A DNA stretch of 64,000 nt from assembly GCF_001189965.1 (NCBI RefSeq), contig NZ_LFLU01000001.1, positions 551,935-615,934 of the forward strand, in the 5' to 3' direction. The position numbers were made by a program, and so were the translations under genes. Origin of the DNA: Herbaspirillum rhizosphaerae. GTDB taxonomy: Bacteria; Pseudomonadota; Gammaproteobacteria; Burkholderiales; Burkholderiaceae_D. Position 1 is the stretch's first letter. Every line of letters begins with the position of its first letter. The notes beneath the pieces are model-generated. The model did no database searches and was not told the origin of the DNA. It worked only from the letters and a program-made list of their open reading frames with translations. Below are positions 25,866 through 34,422 of the stretch, piece by piece.

Positions 25866-26519
25866 TCAGTTCCAGCTGCGCAATAAGCCGACCGCAAGAC
25901 CTTCCAGCGCAAAATTGTCTTCTTCTGCGGAGACCTTGATGATGTTGAAGTCCGGATTTTCCGGCAGCAGCTCAATCAGCGAGCCCGTCTTGCGATAGCG
26001 TTTGACGGTGACGTCGTCGCCCAGGCGGGCCACCACGATCTGGCCGTTGCGGGCCTGATCCGTTTTTTTGACCGCCAGCAGGTCGCCGTCGAGGATGCCT
26101 GCGTCGCGCATCGACATGCCGCGCACTTTCAGCAAATAGTCCGGTTTTGCGGAAAAAAGGGCCGGGTCGACGTTGTAATTGCTCTCTATATGTTCTTGCG
26201 CCAGGATAGGCGAGCCTGCGGCCACGCGTCCGATCAGCGGCAGCGACAATTGCATGAGGGCAGGGTGGGGCAGCGCCATCTGGCGGCCGCCGCTGGCGGA
26301 GGGGGCATGATCGCGCAGGCGGATGCCGCGCGATGTTCCGGGGGAAATCTCAATGGCGCCTTTTCGTGCCAGCGCCTGCAGATGTTCTTCGGCGGCATTG
26401 GCGGAGCGGAATCCGAGCTCGTTGGCGATTTCTGCCCGTGTCGGTGGGAAGCCGGTGTTTTCAATGGCGTCTTTGATCAGATTCAGAATCTGTTCCTGGC
26501 GAGCGGTCAGTTTGAGCAT
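25866..26519 (-). CDS. lexA: LexA repressor
   Basis: A 217-residue SOS repressor. The N-terminal winged helix-turn-helix covers about 1-70 ([23 protein letters not shown]). The Ala101-Gly102 bond is the self-cleavage site, and the catalytic pair is Ser136 (GMSMRDAG) and Lys173 (TVKRY). RecA filaments trigger cleavage and thereby release SOS genes. An SOS box 42 bases upstream of its start shows autoregulation. Confidence 0.98.
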   Translation of the reverse strand: MLKLTARQEQILNLIKDAIENTGFPPTRAEIANELGFRSANAAEEHLQALARKGAIEISPGTSRGIRLRDHAPSASGGRQMALPHPALMQLSLPLIGRVAAGSPILAQEHIESNYNVDPALFSAKPDYLLKVRGMSMRDAGILDGDLLAVKKTDQARNGQIVVARLGDDVTVKRYRKTGSLIELLPENPDFNIIKVSAEEDNFALEGLAVGLLRSWN

Positions 26520-26560
26520 GTCGGCTTTCGGTGCGAAGTTATGCTGGTTGCATAAACAGT

Positions 26561-26576
26561 CTGTATTTTTATACAG
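26561..26576. promoter_or_regulatory. LexA binding site (SOS box)
   Basis: CTGTATTTTTATACAG fits CTGT-N8-ACAG exactly. It lies 42 bases before the lexA start, so LexA represses its own gene. Confidence 0.92.
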
Positions 26577-26669
26577 TTATAAAGCAGTGTCAATCTGCAA
26601 TATTGAAATCATGTCATCGCAGACGCGTCGCCGTTACAACGCCGCATGCACGGCAAATGCCTGAATGTA

Positions 26670-26698
26670 TTGAGGTTTTTGGTTCAGTGTTGTATGAT
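26670..26698 (+). promoter_or_regulatory. Sigma-70-type promoter for rpsF operon
   Basis: TTGAGG (26670-26675), spacer 17, TATGAT (26693-26698). Matches are 4/6 and 5/6 with ideal spacing. Transcription would start near 26705, leaving a leader of about 70 bases before rpsF. Confidence 0.6.
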
Positions 26699-26714
26699 TG
26701 CGGGCTTTCCTCTT

Positions 26715-26742
26715 CCCACACTCGTCTTGACGCCGAGGTGGG
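26715..26742 (+). promoter_or_regulatory. Probable S6:S18-binding leader element of the rpsF operon
   Basis: The leader RNA can fold with CCCAC (26715-26719) paired to GTGGG (26738-26742), then CU (26721-26722) to AG (26736-26737), and CGU (26723-26725) to ACG (26730-26732) closing a CUUG loop. This leaves CCG (26733-26735) as a bulge. A hairpin with a bulged CCG is the known mark of the S6:S18 autoregulatory motif in many bacterial rpsF leaders. It lies 33 bases before rpsF. Confidence 0.6.
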
Positions 26743-26774
26743 CGATTTGTTAATCAGTCCATAAAGGAGTCTAC

Positions 26775-27143
26775 ATGCGTCATTATGAAATCGTATTTAT
26801 CGTCCATCCGGACCAAAGCGAGCAAGTTCCAGCGATGATCGAGCGTTACAAGGGCATCGTTACTGCACGCGGCGGCAAGATTCACCGTGTCGAAGATTGG
26901 GGCCGTCGTCAATTGGCGTACCAAATCCAAAAACTGGCAAAAGCGCACTACGTTTGCCTGAATATCGAAGTTGACGGCGAAACTCTGGCCGAAATCGAAA
27001 CCGGCTTCAAGTTCAACGATGCAGTGTTGCGTCACCTGACAGTCAAGATGAAGAAGGCCGAAACCGGTCCTTCGCCAATCCTGAAGGCTGTCCAAAAGGA
27101 AGACGCTGCAAAGAGCAATCGCGCAGAAGCACCAGCAGCTTAA
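26775..27143 (+). CDS. rpsF: 30S ribosomal protein S6
   Basis: A 122-residue S6 ([25 protein letters not shown] start, [20 protein letters not shown] centre). It pairs with S18 on the small subunit platform. A strong AAAGGAG ribosome site precedes it. It opens the rpsF-priB-rpsR-rplI operon. Confidence 0.98.
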   Translation: MRHYEIVFIVHPDQSEQVPAMIERYKGIVTARGGKIHRVEDWGRRQLAYQIQKLAKAHYVCLNIEVDGETLAEIETGFKFNDAVLRHLTVKMKKAETGPSPILKAVQKEDAAKSNRAEAPAA

Positions 27144-27177
27144 TTGCTGATGCTGCGATAGAAAAGTACCAGGGAGA

Positions 27178-27471
27178 GTGAACCAGTTTCAGTTTGTCGC
27201 CATCATCGCCGAGCGTGACGTCGTACGTTACACCCCGGCGGGCATACCGGTAGTGACTGCAAAATTGCAGCACCAGTCGGAACAGGCTGAAGCAGGCATC
27301 AAGAGGTTGGTCGAGTTTGAAATCACTGCATTTGCTGCAGGCGAAATTTCAGGCCGGCTTAATCGGGCCGGTCTCGGCGAGGTGCTCAAGTTCACCGGCT
27401 TCATGGCACGCAGAAATCGCAACAGCAAAAGCCTTGTGTTTCACATCGTTGATTTTGAATCTGTAGTTTAG
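27178..27471 (+). CDS. priB: Primosomal replication protein PriB
   Basis: A 97-residue single OB-fold protein of the PriB family, starting with GTG at 27178 after an AGGGAG site. It shows [34 protein letters not shown]. PriB binds single-stranded DNA and helps PriA reload DnaB at stalled forks. Its place between rpsF and rpsR is the same as in E. coli, and dnaB itself lies in the next unit here. Confidence 0.95.
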   Translation: MNQFQFVAIIAERDVVRYTPAGIPVVTAKLQHQSEQAEAGIKRLVEFEITAFAAGEISGRLNRAGLGEVLKFTGFMARRNRNSKSLVFHIVDFESVV

Positions 27472-27505
27472 AACCACTCAATTTTTAGATATCAGGAGCC
27501 GCAAA

Positions 27506-27790
27506 ATGGCATTCGGTAAAAAGTTCGATAAAAGCAAGTTGAAGCAAAAACGCCAACAGCAAAACCCGCTGTTCAAACGTAAAAAATTCTGCCGCTTCAC
27601 CGCAGCAGGTGTTGAGCAAGTCGACTACAAAGACGTCGACACGCTGAAGGATTTCGTGCAAGAAAACGGCAAGATCATGCCAGCACGTCTGACCGGCACC
27701 AAAGCACACTATCAGCGTCAAGTTGACACCGCGATCAAGCGCGCACGCTACCTCGCGTTGCTGCCATACACTGATCTGCACAACGCGTAA
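27506..27790 (+). CDS. rpsR: 30S ribosomal protein S18
   Basis: A 94-residue S18. The family core is [17 protein letters not shown] at the N-terminus and [30 protein letters not shown] at the C-terminus. It is the partner of S6 and would complete the autoregulatory complex. Spacing to priB is 34 bases. Confidence 0.98.
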   Translation: MAFGKKFDKSKLKQKRQQQNPLFKRKKFCRFTAAGVEQVDYKDVDTLKDFVQENGKIMPARLTGTKAHYQRQVDTAIKRARYLALLPYTDLHNA

Positions 27791-27816
27791 TTGACGACGA
27801 GATATAGGAGAAAAAT

Positions 27817-28269
27817 ATGCAAGTTATTCTGTTGGAAAAAGTCGTTAATCTCGGTGGCCTGGGCGAAGTCGTCCGCGTCAAAGACGGTTATGCACGTAAC
27901 TTCCTGATCCCGCAACGCATGGCTCGCCGTGCTACAGCAACCGCGATCGCTGAATTCGAAGCGAAGCGCGCCGAGCTGGAAAAAGCAGCTGCTGAAAAGC
28001 TGGCGGCAGCACAAGCCCAAGGCGAAAAGCTGAGCGGCCTGACTGTTCAGATTTCGCAAAAGTCCGGCGTTGATGGCCGTCTGTTCGGTTCCGTGACCAA
28101 CTTTGACATCGCTGAAGCGCTGGCAAAGCAAGGCTTCCCGGTCGAAAAGGCGCAAGTTCGCCTGCCGCAAGGTCCTTTCAAGGTCGTTGGCGAACATGCT
28201 GTTTCGGTTGCTCTGCACACCGACGTCGTGGTTGACGTGACTGTTGCTGTCGTGGGCGAACACGCGTAA
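27817..28269 (+). CDS. rplI: 50S ribosomal protein L9
   Basis: A 150-residue L9 with the N-terminal RNA-binding domain ([36 protein letters not shown] start), the long central helix (about 40-75) and the C-terminal domain. L9 restrains frameshifting on the ribosome. It ends the operon; a terminator follows after 36 bases. Confidence 0.98.
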   Translation: MQVILLEKVVNLGGLGEVVRVKDGYARNFLIPQRMARRATATAIAEFEAKRAELEKAAAEKLAAAQAQGEKLSGLTVQISQKSGVDGRLFGSVTNFDIAEALAKQGFPVEKAQVRLPQGPFKVVGEHAVSVALHTDVVVDVTVAVVGEHA

Positions 28270-28305
28270 GTCTTGCGCTGAAGTCGTTCCATGTACTGAA
28301 TAAAG

Positions 28306-28329
28306 AAGCCGGGTTCGCCTGGCTTTTTT
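28306..28329 (+). terminator. Terminator after rplI
   Basis: AAGCCGGG (28306-28313), TTCG loop, CCTGGCTT (28318-28325) then T run to 28329. One G-T wobble in the stem. Confidence 0.85.
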
Positions 28330-28446
28330 ATTGCGCCGGATTTGTCTGCTTGCCCTGAGAGCAAACCGGCGCAAAGCTCCACTGCATTTCGTTTGTCAAA
28401 ACCGGCTAAATTCGCCGCCGCTCCTGAAGCGACTACTCTTAGCAGG

Positions 28447-28452
28447 TATAAT
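28447..28452 (+). promoter_or_regulatory. -10 element TATAAT just upstream of dnaB
   Basis: A perfect TATAAT ends 8 bases before the dnaB ATG at 28460. If used, transcription would begin at or next to the start codon, giving a leaderless mRNA. The -35 region at normal spacing (CTGAAG, 28424-28429) is poor. Possible alternative: chance sequence, with the true promoter upstream. Confidence 0.4.
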
Positions 28453-28459
28453 GCGCGCC

Positions 28460-29857
28460 ATGAACGCATCTTCCGATCCGCAAATAGAATCCCTGCGTGT
28501 CCCTCCGCACTCCATCGAAGCCGAACAATCCGTCCTGGGTGGTTTGATGCTGGACAACGCCGCGTGGGACCGTATCGCTGACTTTGTCAGCGCGGACGAT
28601 TTTTATCGTTACGATCACCGCATCATCTTCCAGCACATCGTCAAGCTGATCAACGAAAGCAAACCGGCGGACGTGATTACCGTCTACGAGGCGATGTCGA
28701 CCAGCGGCAAGGCCGAAGAGGTCGGCGGCTTAAGTTATCTCAATGCGCTGGCGCAAAACACGCCGTCTGCGGCGAATATCCGCCGTTACGCCGAAATCGT
28801 GCGCGACCGCGGCGTGCTTCGCAAACTGATTACCGTCTCCGACGAAATTTCCGGCGACGCCTTCAATCCGCAAGGCAAGAACGTCAAGCAGATGCTCGAC
28901 GAAGCGGAATCCAAGATTTTCGCCATCGCTGAAGAAGGCTCGCGCGGCGCGCAGGGCTTCCTGGCGATCCAGCCGCTGCTGACCCAGGTGGTCGAGCGTA
29001 TCGACGAGCTGTACAACCGCGACAGCACCAGCGACATCACCGGCGTGCCGACCGGCTTTATCGACCTCGACAAGATGACCTCCGGCCTGCAGCCGGGCGA
29101 TCTGATCATCGTCGCCGGCCGTCCTTCCATGGGTAAAACCGCGTTTTCCATCAACATCGGTGAAAACGTTGCCATCGACAGCGGATTGCCGGTCGCCGTG
29201 TTTTCCATGGAAATGGGCGGCGCCCAGCTCGCGATGCGTATGCTGGGTTCGGTCGGCCGTCTCGATCAGCACCGTCTGCGTACCGGCCGTCTGATCGACG
29301 AAGACTGGCCGCGCCTGACGCACGCCATCCAGAAGATGAACGATGCGCAGTTCTACATCGATGAAACGCCGGCGTTGAGTCCGATTGAATTGCGCGCACG
29401 CTCGCGCCGTCTGGCGCGTCAATGCGGCAAACTCGGTCTCATCATCATCGACTACCTGCAGCTGATGTCCGGTAACGGCGGCGGCAATAGCGGCGAAAAC
29501 CGCGCGTCTGAAATTTCCGAAATTTCGCGTAGCCTCAAGGGCCTTGCCAAAGAACTGAATTGCCCGGTGATCGCCTTGTCCCAGTTGAATCGTGCACTGG
29601 AGCAACGCCCGAACAAACGTCCCGTGATGTCCGACTTGCGCGAATCCGGCGCTATCGAGCAGGATGCCGACGTTATCTTGTTCATTTATCGTGACGAAGT
29701 TTACAATCCGGATTCGCCGGACAAAGGCACCGCCGAAATCATTATCGGCAAGCAGCGTAACGGCCCGATCGGCAGTATCCGTCTCGCCTTCCTGGGACAA
29801 TTTACCAAATACGACAACTACGTCGGCAGTCTGGCTTCGCCTTACGGCGGCGACTGA
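28460..29857 (+). CDS. dnaB: Replicative DNA helicase DnaB
   Basis: A 465-residue helicase. The N-terminal domain (PPHSIEAEQSVLGGLMLDN) is followed by the RecA-like domain with Walker A GRPSMGKTAF, the DnaB motif IIIDYLQLM, and SQLNRALEQRPNKRPVMSDLRESGAIEQDAD. It unwinds DNA at the fork as a hexamer. The frame extends upstream, but the start is set at the ATG at 28460; an ATG at 28451 is also in frame. No Shine-Dalgarno of normal strength is seen. Confidence 0.97.
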   Translation: MNASSDPQIESLRVPPHSIEAEQSVLGGLMLDNAAWDRIADFVSADDFYRYDHRIIFQHIVKLINESKPADVITVYEAMSTSGKAEEVGGLSYLNALAQNTPSAANIRRYAEIVRDRGVLRKLITVSDEISGDAFNPQGKNVKQMLDEAESKIFAIAEEGSRGAQGFLAIQPLLTQVVERIDELYNRDSTSDITGVPTGFIDLDKMTSGLQPGDLIIVAGRPSMGKTAFSINIGENVAIDSGLPVAVFSMEMGGAQLAMRMLGSVGRLDQHRLRTGRLIDEDWPRLTHAIQKMNDAQFYIDETPALSPIELRARSRRLARQCGKLGLIIIDYLQLMSGNGGGNSGENRASEISEISRSLKGLAKELNCPVIALSQLNRALEQRPNKRPVMSDLRESGAIEQDADVILFIYRDEVYNPDSPDKGTAEIIIGKQRNGPIGSIRLAFLGQFTKYDNYVGSLASPYGGD

Positions 29858-29971
29858 CGGGCTGACGCCTGGGGTTTATCGTCCGCTTGTATCCGGACGG
29901 ACAATGCAGGCCGCTACACGGCGGTCCTTATTGTGTAAGTGCAGCACCAATTAATCATAAGAGAGTGGAAC

Positions 29972-30598
29972 ATGTTTGGACGCCTGATGCCCACCGAGGG
30001 CAAATTTTTTGATCTCTTCAACCAGCATGCCGAACTGGGTGTGAAATGCGCCAAGGAAATGGTCGCATTGATGACCAATTTCGACGACCTGGAAATTCGC
30101 GTGCATGCGATCGAGACCCTGGAAAAGCAGGCCGACAAGGTCACTCACAACACGATTGAGCTGTTGCACAAGACCTTCATCACGCCGCTGGACCGTGACG
30201 ACATCCATCAGCTGATCACGCGCATGGATGACATCCTCGACCTGCTGGAAGACGGCGCACAGACGATTTCGCTGTATGACATCAAGGCCATCACACCCGA
30301 AGCCAAGCGTCTGGCGGAGTTGTGCCTGGCCTGCGCCGAGAAGGTCAAGGCGGCCGTCGGCCTGCTGCACAACATGGACAACTCGCGTCAGATCCTCGCC
30401 ATCTGCGAAGAAATCGACCGTTTCGAATCCGACGCCGATCATGTGATGCGCGCTGCGATGTCCAAGCTGTTCCGCGACGAGCCGGACGTGCGCAACCTGA
30501 TCAAGCTCAAAGCCATCTATGAAATCCTGGAAACCGTTACCGATCGTTGTGAAGACGTCGCGAACATCATCGAAGGCATCATCGTTGAAAATGCCTGA
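29972..30598 (+). CDS. DUF47/PhoU-like phosphate transport accessory protein
   Basis: A 208-residue helical protein of the DUF47 (PhoU-like, TIGR00153-type) family. Typical pieces are FFDLFNQHAELGVKCAKEMVALM, the repeated DNTIELLHKTFITPLDRDDIHQLI segment and ILETVTDRCEDVANIIEGI. Members stand upstream of pit genes and affect low-affinity phosphate uptake. Here pit follows after 79 bases. The start ATG at 29972 has a GAGAG site. Confidence 0.92.
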   Translation: MFGRLMPTEGKFFDLFNQHAELGVKCAKEMVALMTNFDDLEIRVHAIETLEKQADKVTHNTIELLHKTFITPLDRDDIHQLITRMDDILDLLEDGAQTISLYDIKAITPEAKRLAELCLACAEKVKAAVGLLHNMDNSRQILAICEEIDRFESDADHVMRAAMSKLFRDEPDVRNLIKLKAIYEILETVTDRCEDVANIIEGIIVENA

Positions 30599-30677
30599 TT
30601 TTCGTCATTGATTGCGGTGGTTTTTCCTGCCGGCGCAATGCAATGCCACCGATGCTTCTCAAGATAACGGTTCATTC

Positions 30678-31685
30678 ATGCATACAGTTCAAATTAGTTT
30701 TCACATCCTCGCTTTCCTGATCGTCCTGGCGCTGCTGTTCGACTTCATGAACGGCTTCCACGACGCGGCAAACGCGATCGCGACCGTGGTGTCCACCGGC
30801 GTATTGCGCCCGCAGACAGCCGTGGCGATGGCGGCCTTCTTCAACCTTGCGGCGGTGTTCGTCTTTCACCAGTTGCATGTCGCCGCTTCGGTGGGCAAGG
30901 GTACGATCGACCCTGCCGTGGTCGATCATGTCGTGGTGTTCGGTGCATTGGTCGGCGCGATTTTCTGGAATCTGGTGACCTGGTACTACGGCATTCCGTC
31001 GTCGTCGTCGCACGCCCTGATCGGCGGCCTGGTAGGCGCTGCCGTGGCCAAGGCCGGTACGGGTTCGCTGGTGTCTTCCGGTCTGATCAAGATCGTCCTG
31101 TTCATCGTGCTGTCGCCGTTGCTGGGCTTCATTCTCGGCTCGATCATGATGCTGCTGGTGTCATGGATTTTTGTACGCTCGACGCCGCGCAAGATCGACG
31201 GCTGGTTCCGCCGCGCGCAGTTGCTGTCCGCATCCATGTACAGCCTCGGTCATGGCGGCAACGACGCGCAAAAGACCATTGGCATCATCTGGATGCTGCT
31301 GATTGCCTCGGGCTATTCCGGCACCGACAATCCGCCGATGTGGGTCATCATCAGCTGCTATTGCGCAATCAGCCTGGGTACATTGTTCGGCGGCTGGCGC
31401 ATCGTCAAGACCATGGGCCAGAAGATCACCAAATTGAAGCCGGTCGGCGGCTTTTGCGCAGAAACCGGCGGCGCGATCACGCTCTTCATCGCAACCGCAA
31501 TGGGCGTGCCGGTCTCGACCACGCACACCATCACCGGCGCCATCGTCGGCGTGGGCGCATCGCACAAGATGTCGGCCGTGCGCTGGGGCGTGGCGGGCAA
31601 TATCGTGTGGGCGTGGATCTTCACGATTCCGGCATCGGCATTTGTTGCCGCGATCGCCTGGTGGATCGGCATGCGTATACTCTGA
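30678..31685 (+). CDS. pit: Low-affinity inorganic phosphate transporter Pit
   Basis: A 335-residue membrane protein of the PF01384 phosphate transporter family with about nine to ten helices. The two family signature repeats are seen: FDFMNGFHDAANAIATVVSTG near the N-terminus and LGHGGNDAQKTIGI in the second half. It imports metal-phosphate using the proton gradient. It pairs with the DUF47 gene upstream. The ATG at 30678 is preferred over 22 extra upstream codons, which are non-hydrophobic. Confidence 0.93.
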   Translation: MHTVQISFHILAFLIVLALLFDFMNGFHDAANAIATVVSTGVLRPQTAVAMAAFFNLAAVFVFHQLHVAASVGKGTIDPAVVDHVVVFGALVGAIFWNLVTWYYGIPSSSSHALIGGLVGAAVAKAGTGSLVSSGLIKIVLFIVLSPLLGFILGSIMMLLVSWIFVRSTPRKIDGWFRRAQLLSASMYSLGHGGNDAQKTIGIIWMLLIASGYSGTDNPPMWVIISCYCAISLGTLFGGWRIVKTMGQKITKLKPVGGFCAETGGAITLFIATAMGVPVSTTHTITGAIVGVGASHKMSAVRWGVAGNIVWAWIFTIPASAFVAAIAWWIGMRIL

Positions 31686-31706
31686 AGCACGATTTCTCCG
31701 GACAAC

Positions 31707-31734
31707 AAAAAAGCCACCTTGCGGTGGCTTTTTT
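31707..31734. terminator. Bidirectional terminator between pit and phoH
   Basis: AAAAAAGCCACC, loop TTGC, GGTGGCTTTTTT. It can serve pit on plus and the convergent phoH-like gene on minus. Confidence 0.88.
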
Positions 31735-31770
31735 GTTTGCTGCGGATGTTTCCGGTCGTGTGCGTAACGC

Positions 31771-33453
31771 TTACAACACGTCGCTGGCGTGATCCGCCAG
31801 ACGTGAACGCTCGCCGCGCGCCAGGGTGACGTGGCCGCTGTGCGACCAGCCCTTGAAGCGATCGACCACGTAAGTCAGGCCGCTGGAGCCTTCGGTCAGA
31901 TACGGCGTATCGATCTGTGCGATGTTGCCCAGGCAGACGATCTTGGTGCCCGGACCTGCACGGGTGACCAGCGTTTTCATCTGCTTCGGCGTCAGGTTTT
32001 GCGCTTCGTCGATGATCAGGAACTTGTTGACGAAGGTGCGGCCGCGCATGAAGTTCAGCGACTTGATCTTGATGCGCGAGCGGATCAGGTCTTGCGTTGC
32101 CGCGCGACCCCATTCGCCGGCGTCGCCGTCGGACTTGTTCAACACTTCCAGGTTGTCGTCGAAGGCGCCCATCCACGGCCCCATCTTTTCTTCCTCGGTG
32201 CCCGGCAGGAAGCCGATATCTTCGCCCACCGGCACGGTGACGCGGGTGACGATGATTTCGTTGTAGTTCTTGGTTTCCAGTACTTGCGCCAGACCTGCCG
32301 CCAATGCCAGCAGGGTCTTGCCGGTGCCGGCCTGGCCGAGCAGCGTGACGAAGTCGCATTCCGGATTCATCAGCAGGTTCAGTGCGAAGTTCTGCTCGCG
32401 GTTACGTGCCGTGATGCCCCAGACGCTGTTCTTGGTGTGGCCGTAGTCGCGCAGGGTTTGCAGGACTGCAGTCTTGCCGTTGATCTGCGTGACCTGGCCG
32501 TAGAAGGCCGGTTCGCCGTTCTTCGGCTCGATGAAGACGAACTGGTTCACCAGCATCGACGGCACGTGCGGGCCGGTGACGCGATAGTAGGTGTAGCTGG
32601 TGCCGTGCTTGTTTTCTTGCCAGGACTCCATGCCCTTGCCGTGCTTGTTCCAGAAATCGTCCGGCAATTGCTGGATGCCCGAATACAGCAGGTCGGTGTC
32701 TTCCAGCACGTGGTCGTTGAAGTAGTCTTCCGCCGGCAGGCCGATGGCGCGCGCCTTGAGGCGCATGTTGATGTCTTTCGACACCAGCACGACCGGGCGT
32801 TCCGGATATTGCTGGTCCAGTGCGCGCACCACACCGAGGATCTGGTTGTCGGCTTTGCCTTCCGGCAGGCCTTCGGGCAGCTTGGCGTTTTGCAGCTTGG
32901 TCTGGAAGAACAGGCGGCCCTTGGCGTCCTTGTTGCCCAGTTTGGACAAGGGGATGCCGAGGTCGATCGCGTCTTCCGCGATGTCGCTGACCAGCGCGTC
33001 CAGCGAGCGCGAAATCTGGCGCGCATTGCGGGCGACTTCGGACATGCCTTTCTTGTGGTTGTCGAGTTCTTCCAGCGTCACCATCGGCAGATAGATATCG
33101 TGTTCCTCGAAGCGGAACAGCGAGGTCGGATCATGCATCAGCACGTTGGTGTCCAGCACGAACAGCTTCGACACGCCGAGCTTGTCGGCGGTGCGGCTGG
33201 TGGTCGACTTGGCGCGCGATTCAACGGCCTTGGGCGCGGCGCGCGGTTTCTCGACCGGGCTCTTGCCGGTGATCTTGGCTTGCGGCGCCTGCGGCTTCGG
33301 AGCCGCCTTGGCGACGGCAGGGATGACGGCAGGTGCGACAGGTTCTACTAATGCGATATGGGGTTTGACAGATTTATTACCGCGTTCGGCCTTGGGATAG
33401 TCTTTGGGTGCTAATAAAGCAGCTGGTTTACTCGGCAGTTTGGGCAGGGGCAT
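31771..33453 (-). CDS. PIN-domain/PhoH-type ATPase (PhoH2-like)
   Basis: A 560-residue fusion. Residues 1-90 are a Pro/Ala/Lys-rich tail, about 95-240 a PIN nuclease domain (KLFVLDTNVLMHDPTSL with Asp101), and about 350-555 a PhoH ATPase with Walker A GQAGTGKT (373-380) and Walker B FLIIDEAQNL. Members of this PhoH2 group in mycobacteria act as RNA helicase and ribonuclease. Here the PIN acidic residues appear present, so it may be active on RNA. No antitoxin gene lies beside it. Confidence 0.9.
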   Translation of the reverse strand: MPLPKLPSKPAALLAPKDYPKAERGNKSVKPHIALVEPVAPAVIPAVAKAAPKPQAPQAKITGKSPVEKPRAAPKAVESRAKSTTSRTADKLGVSKLFVLDTNVLMHDPTSLFRFEEHDIYLPMVTLEELDNHKKGMSEVARNARQISRSLDALVSDIAEDAIDLGIPLSKLGNKDAKGRLFFQTKLQNAKLPEGLPEGKADNQILGVVRALDQQYPERPVVLVSKDINMRLKARAIGLPAEDYFNDHVLEDTDLLYSGIQQLPDDFWNKHGKGMESWQENKHGTSYTYYRVTGPHVPSMLVNQFVFIEPKNGEPAFYGQVTQINGKTAVLQTLRDYGHTKNSVWGITARNREQNFALNLLMNPECDFVTLLGQAGTGKTLLALAAGLAQVLETKNYNEIIVTRVTVPVGEDIGFLPGTEEEKMGPWMGAFDDNLEVLNKSDGDAGEWGRAATQDLIRSRIKIKSLNFMRGRTFVNKFLIIDEAQNLTPKQMKTLVTRAGPGTKIVCLGNIAQIDTPYLTEGSSGLTYVVDRFKGWSHSGHVTLARGERSRLADHASDVL

Positions 33454-33705
33454 CAGAACCTCGGTAGTGAATGGAGAAAAAATGCCGCTTTGTCAGAGCG
33501 AACAGGTACTGCAGGAGGTACAACAAACGAAGGACGGCTGCCGCTAATAAAACCCTTCTTGGTACAAGCATGCATCGCCGACGGATGCAGGAAAAGAGGA
33601 AGGAGGGCTTGATTAGTGGAAGAACTACAGGCGTTGAACAAGACACCGTCAATGGAGTGATGCGGCGCTGCCATCGGCGTCGGGCTGGCAGCGCTAAATT
33701 GCAAA
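33454..33705. other. Gap upstream of the PIN-PhoH gene
   Basis: About 250 bases between the bcp terminator and the PIN-PhoH start hold no convincing gene. The promoter of the PIN-PhoH gene should be here, but no clear -10/-35 pair stands out. Confidence 0.4.
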
Positions 33706-33753
33706 GTAAAAAAGCCGTTTTGGCAGGTTCGCGACCTGATCCAAAAACGGCTT
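33706..33753 (-). terminator. Terminator of the Bcp-peroxiredoxin gene
   Basis: A long stem: AAGCCGTTTTGG (33712-33723) with CCAAAAACGGCTT (33741-33753, one extra A), plus inner CAGGT/ACCTG around a TCGCG loop. On minus the stem is followed by six T (33713-33708). Confidence 0.8.
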
Positions 33754-33891
33754 CTCAAAAACGGTTTTCTATTTGAATTCAAAGGCTTATCTAAAATAAC
33801 CGCATCTTTCGGCTAGCCGCGGCAAAAACGACTTTTCAGATCCATCCTGCCGCCGCTCCGGGAAACGTCATCCATCGTGGGAAAACGTTTC

Positions 33892-34371
33892 TTAAGCAAT
33901 TGTCTTCACAAAATCCAGCACCTCGTCGACATGCGATGGCACCTTCACTCCACGCCATTCTTTCACCAATGTGCCTGCGCCGTCAATCACAAACGTGCTG
34001 CGTTCGACGCCGCGTACTTTCTTGCCGTACATGTTCTTCATTTTCATCACGTCGAACATGATGCACATCGTTTCGTCAGGATCCGATATCAGTTCAAAAG
34101 GCATGCCCAGCTTGGCTTTGAAGCCTTCGTGCGATTTCAGGCTGTCGCGGCTGATGCCGAAGATTTCGGTATTGTGCTTCTGGAATTCGGGGTGCTTGTC
34201 GCGGAATTCGAGGCCTTCGGTGGTGCAGCCCGGCGTGTTGTCTTTTGGATAAAAGTACAGCACCAGATTCTTGCCCTTGTAGTCCGACAGCGAGAAGGTT
34301 TTACCGCTGGTCATCGCTGCGGAAAATTCAGGCACGGTCTTGTTCAGTATGGATGGTGTGTCGTCAGTCAA
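33892..34371 (-). CDS. bcp: Peroxiredoxin, Bcp/PrxQ type
   Basis: A thiol peroxidase of about 159 residues if the TTG at 34371 (LTDDTPSILN) is the start; a TTG at 34422 in the same frame would give 176. The peroxidatic Cys is in YFYPKDNTPGCTTEG. The second Cys that PrxQ proteins often have five residues later is missing (TTEGLEFRD); the only other Cys is in DETMCIMFD. Bcp reduces organic peroxides with thioredoxin. It directly follows arnD and may be cotranscribed. No ATG start is available. Confidence 0.88.
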   Translation of the reverse strand: MTDDTPSILNKTVPEFSAAMTSGKTFSLSDYKGKNLVLYFYPKDNTPGCTTEGLEFRDKHPEFQKHNTEIFGISRDSLKSHEGFKAKLGMPFELISDPDETMCIMFDVMKMKNMYGKKVRGVERSTFVIDGAGTLVKEWRGVKVPSHVDEVLDFVKTIA

Positions 34372-34422
34372 AGTAGCGCCCCGAGGTAAGTGTTCGTATT
34401 GTGGTGTCGAGAGTGATGGCAA

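Noticed and set aside
33471..33776. Short open frames upstream of the PIN-PhoH gene that could be an antitoxin
   Set aside because: No ribosome site or family likeness, and the frame runs through the hairpin terminator of the bcp gene.
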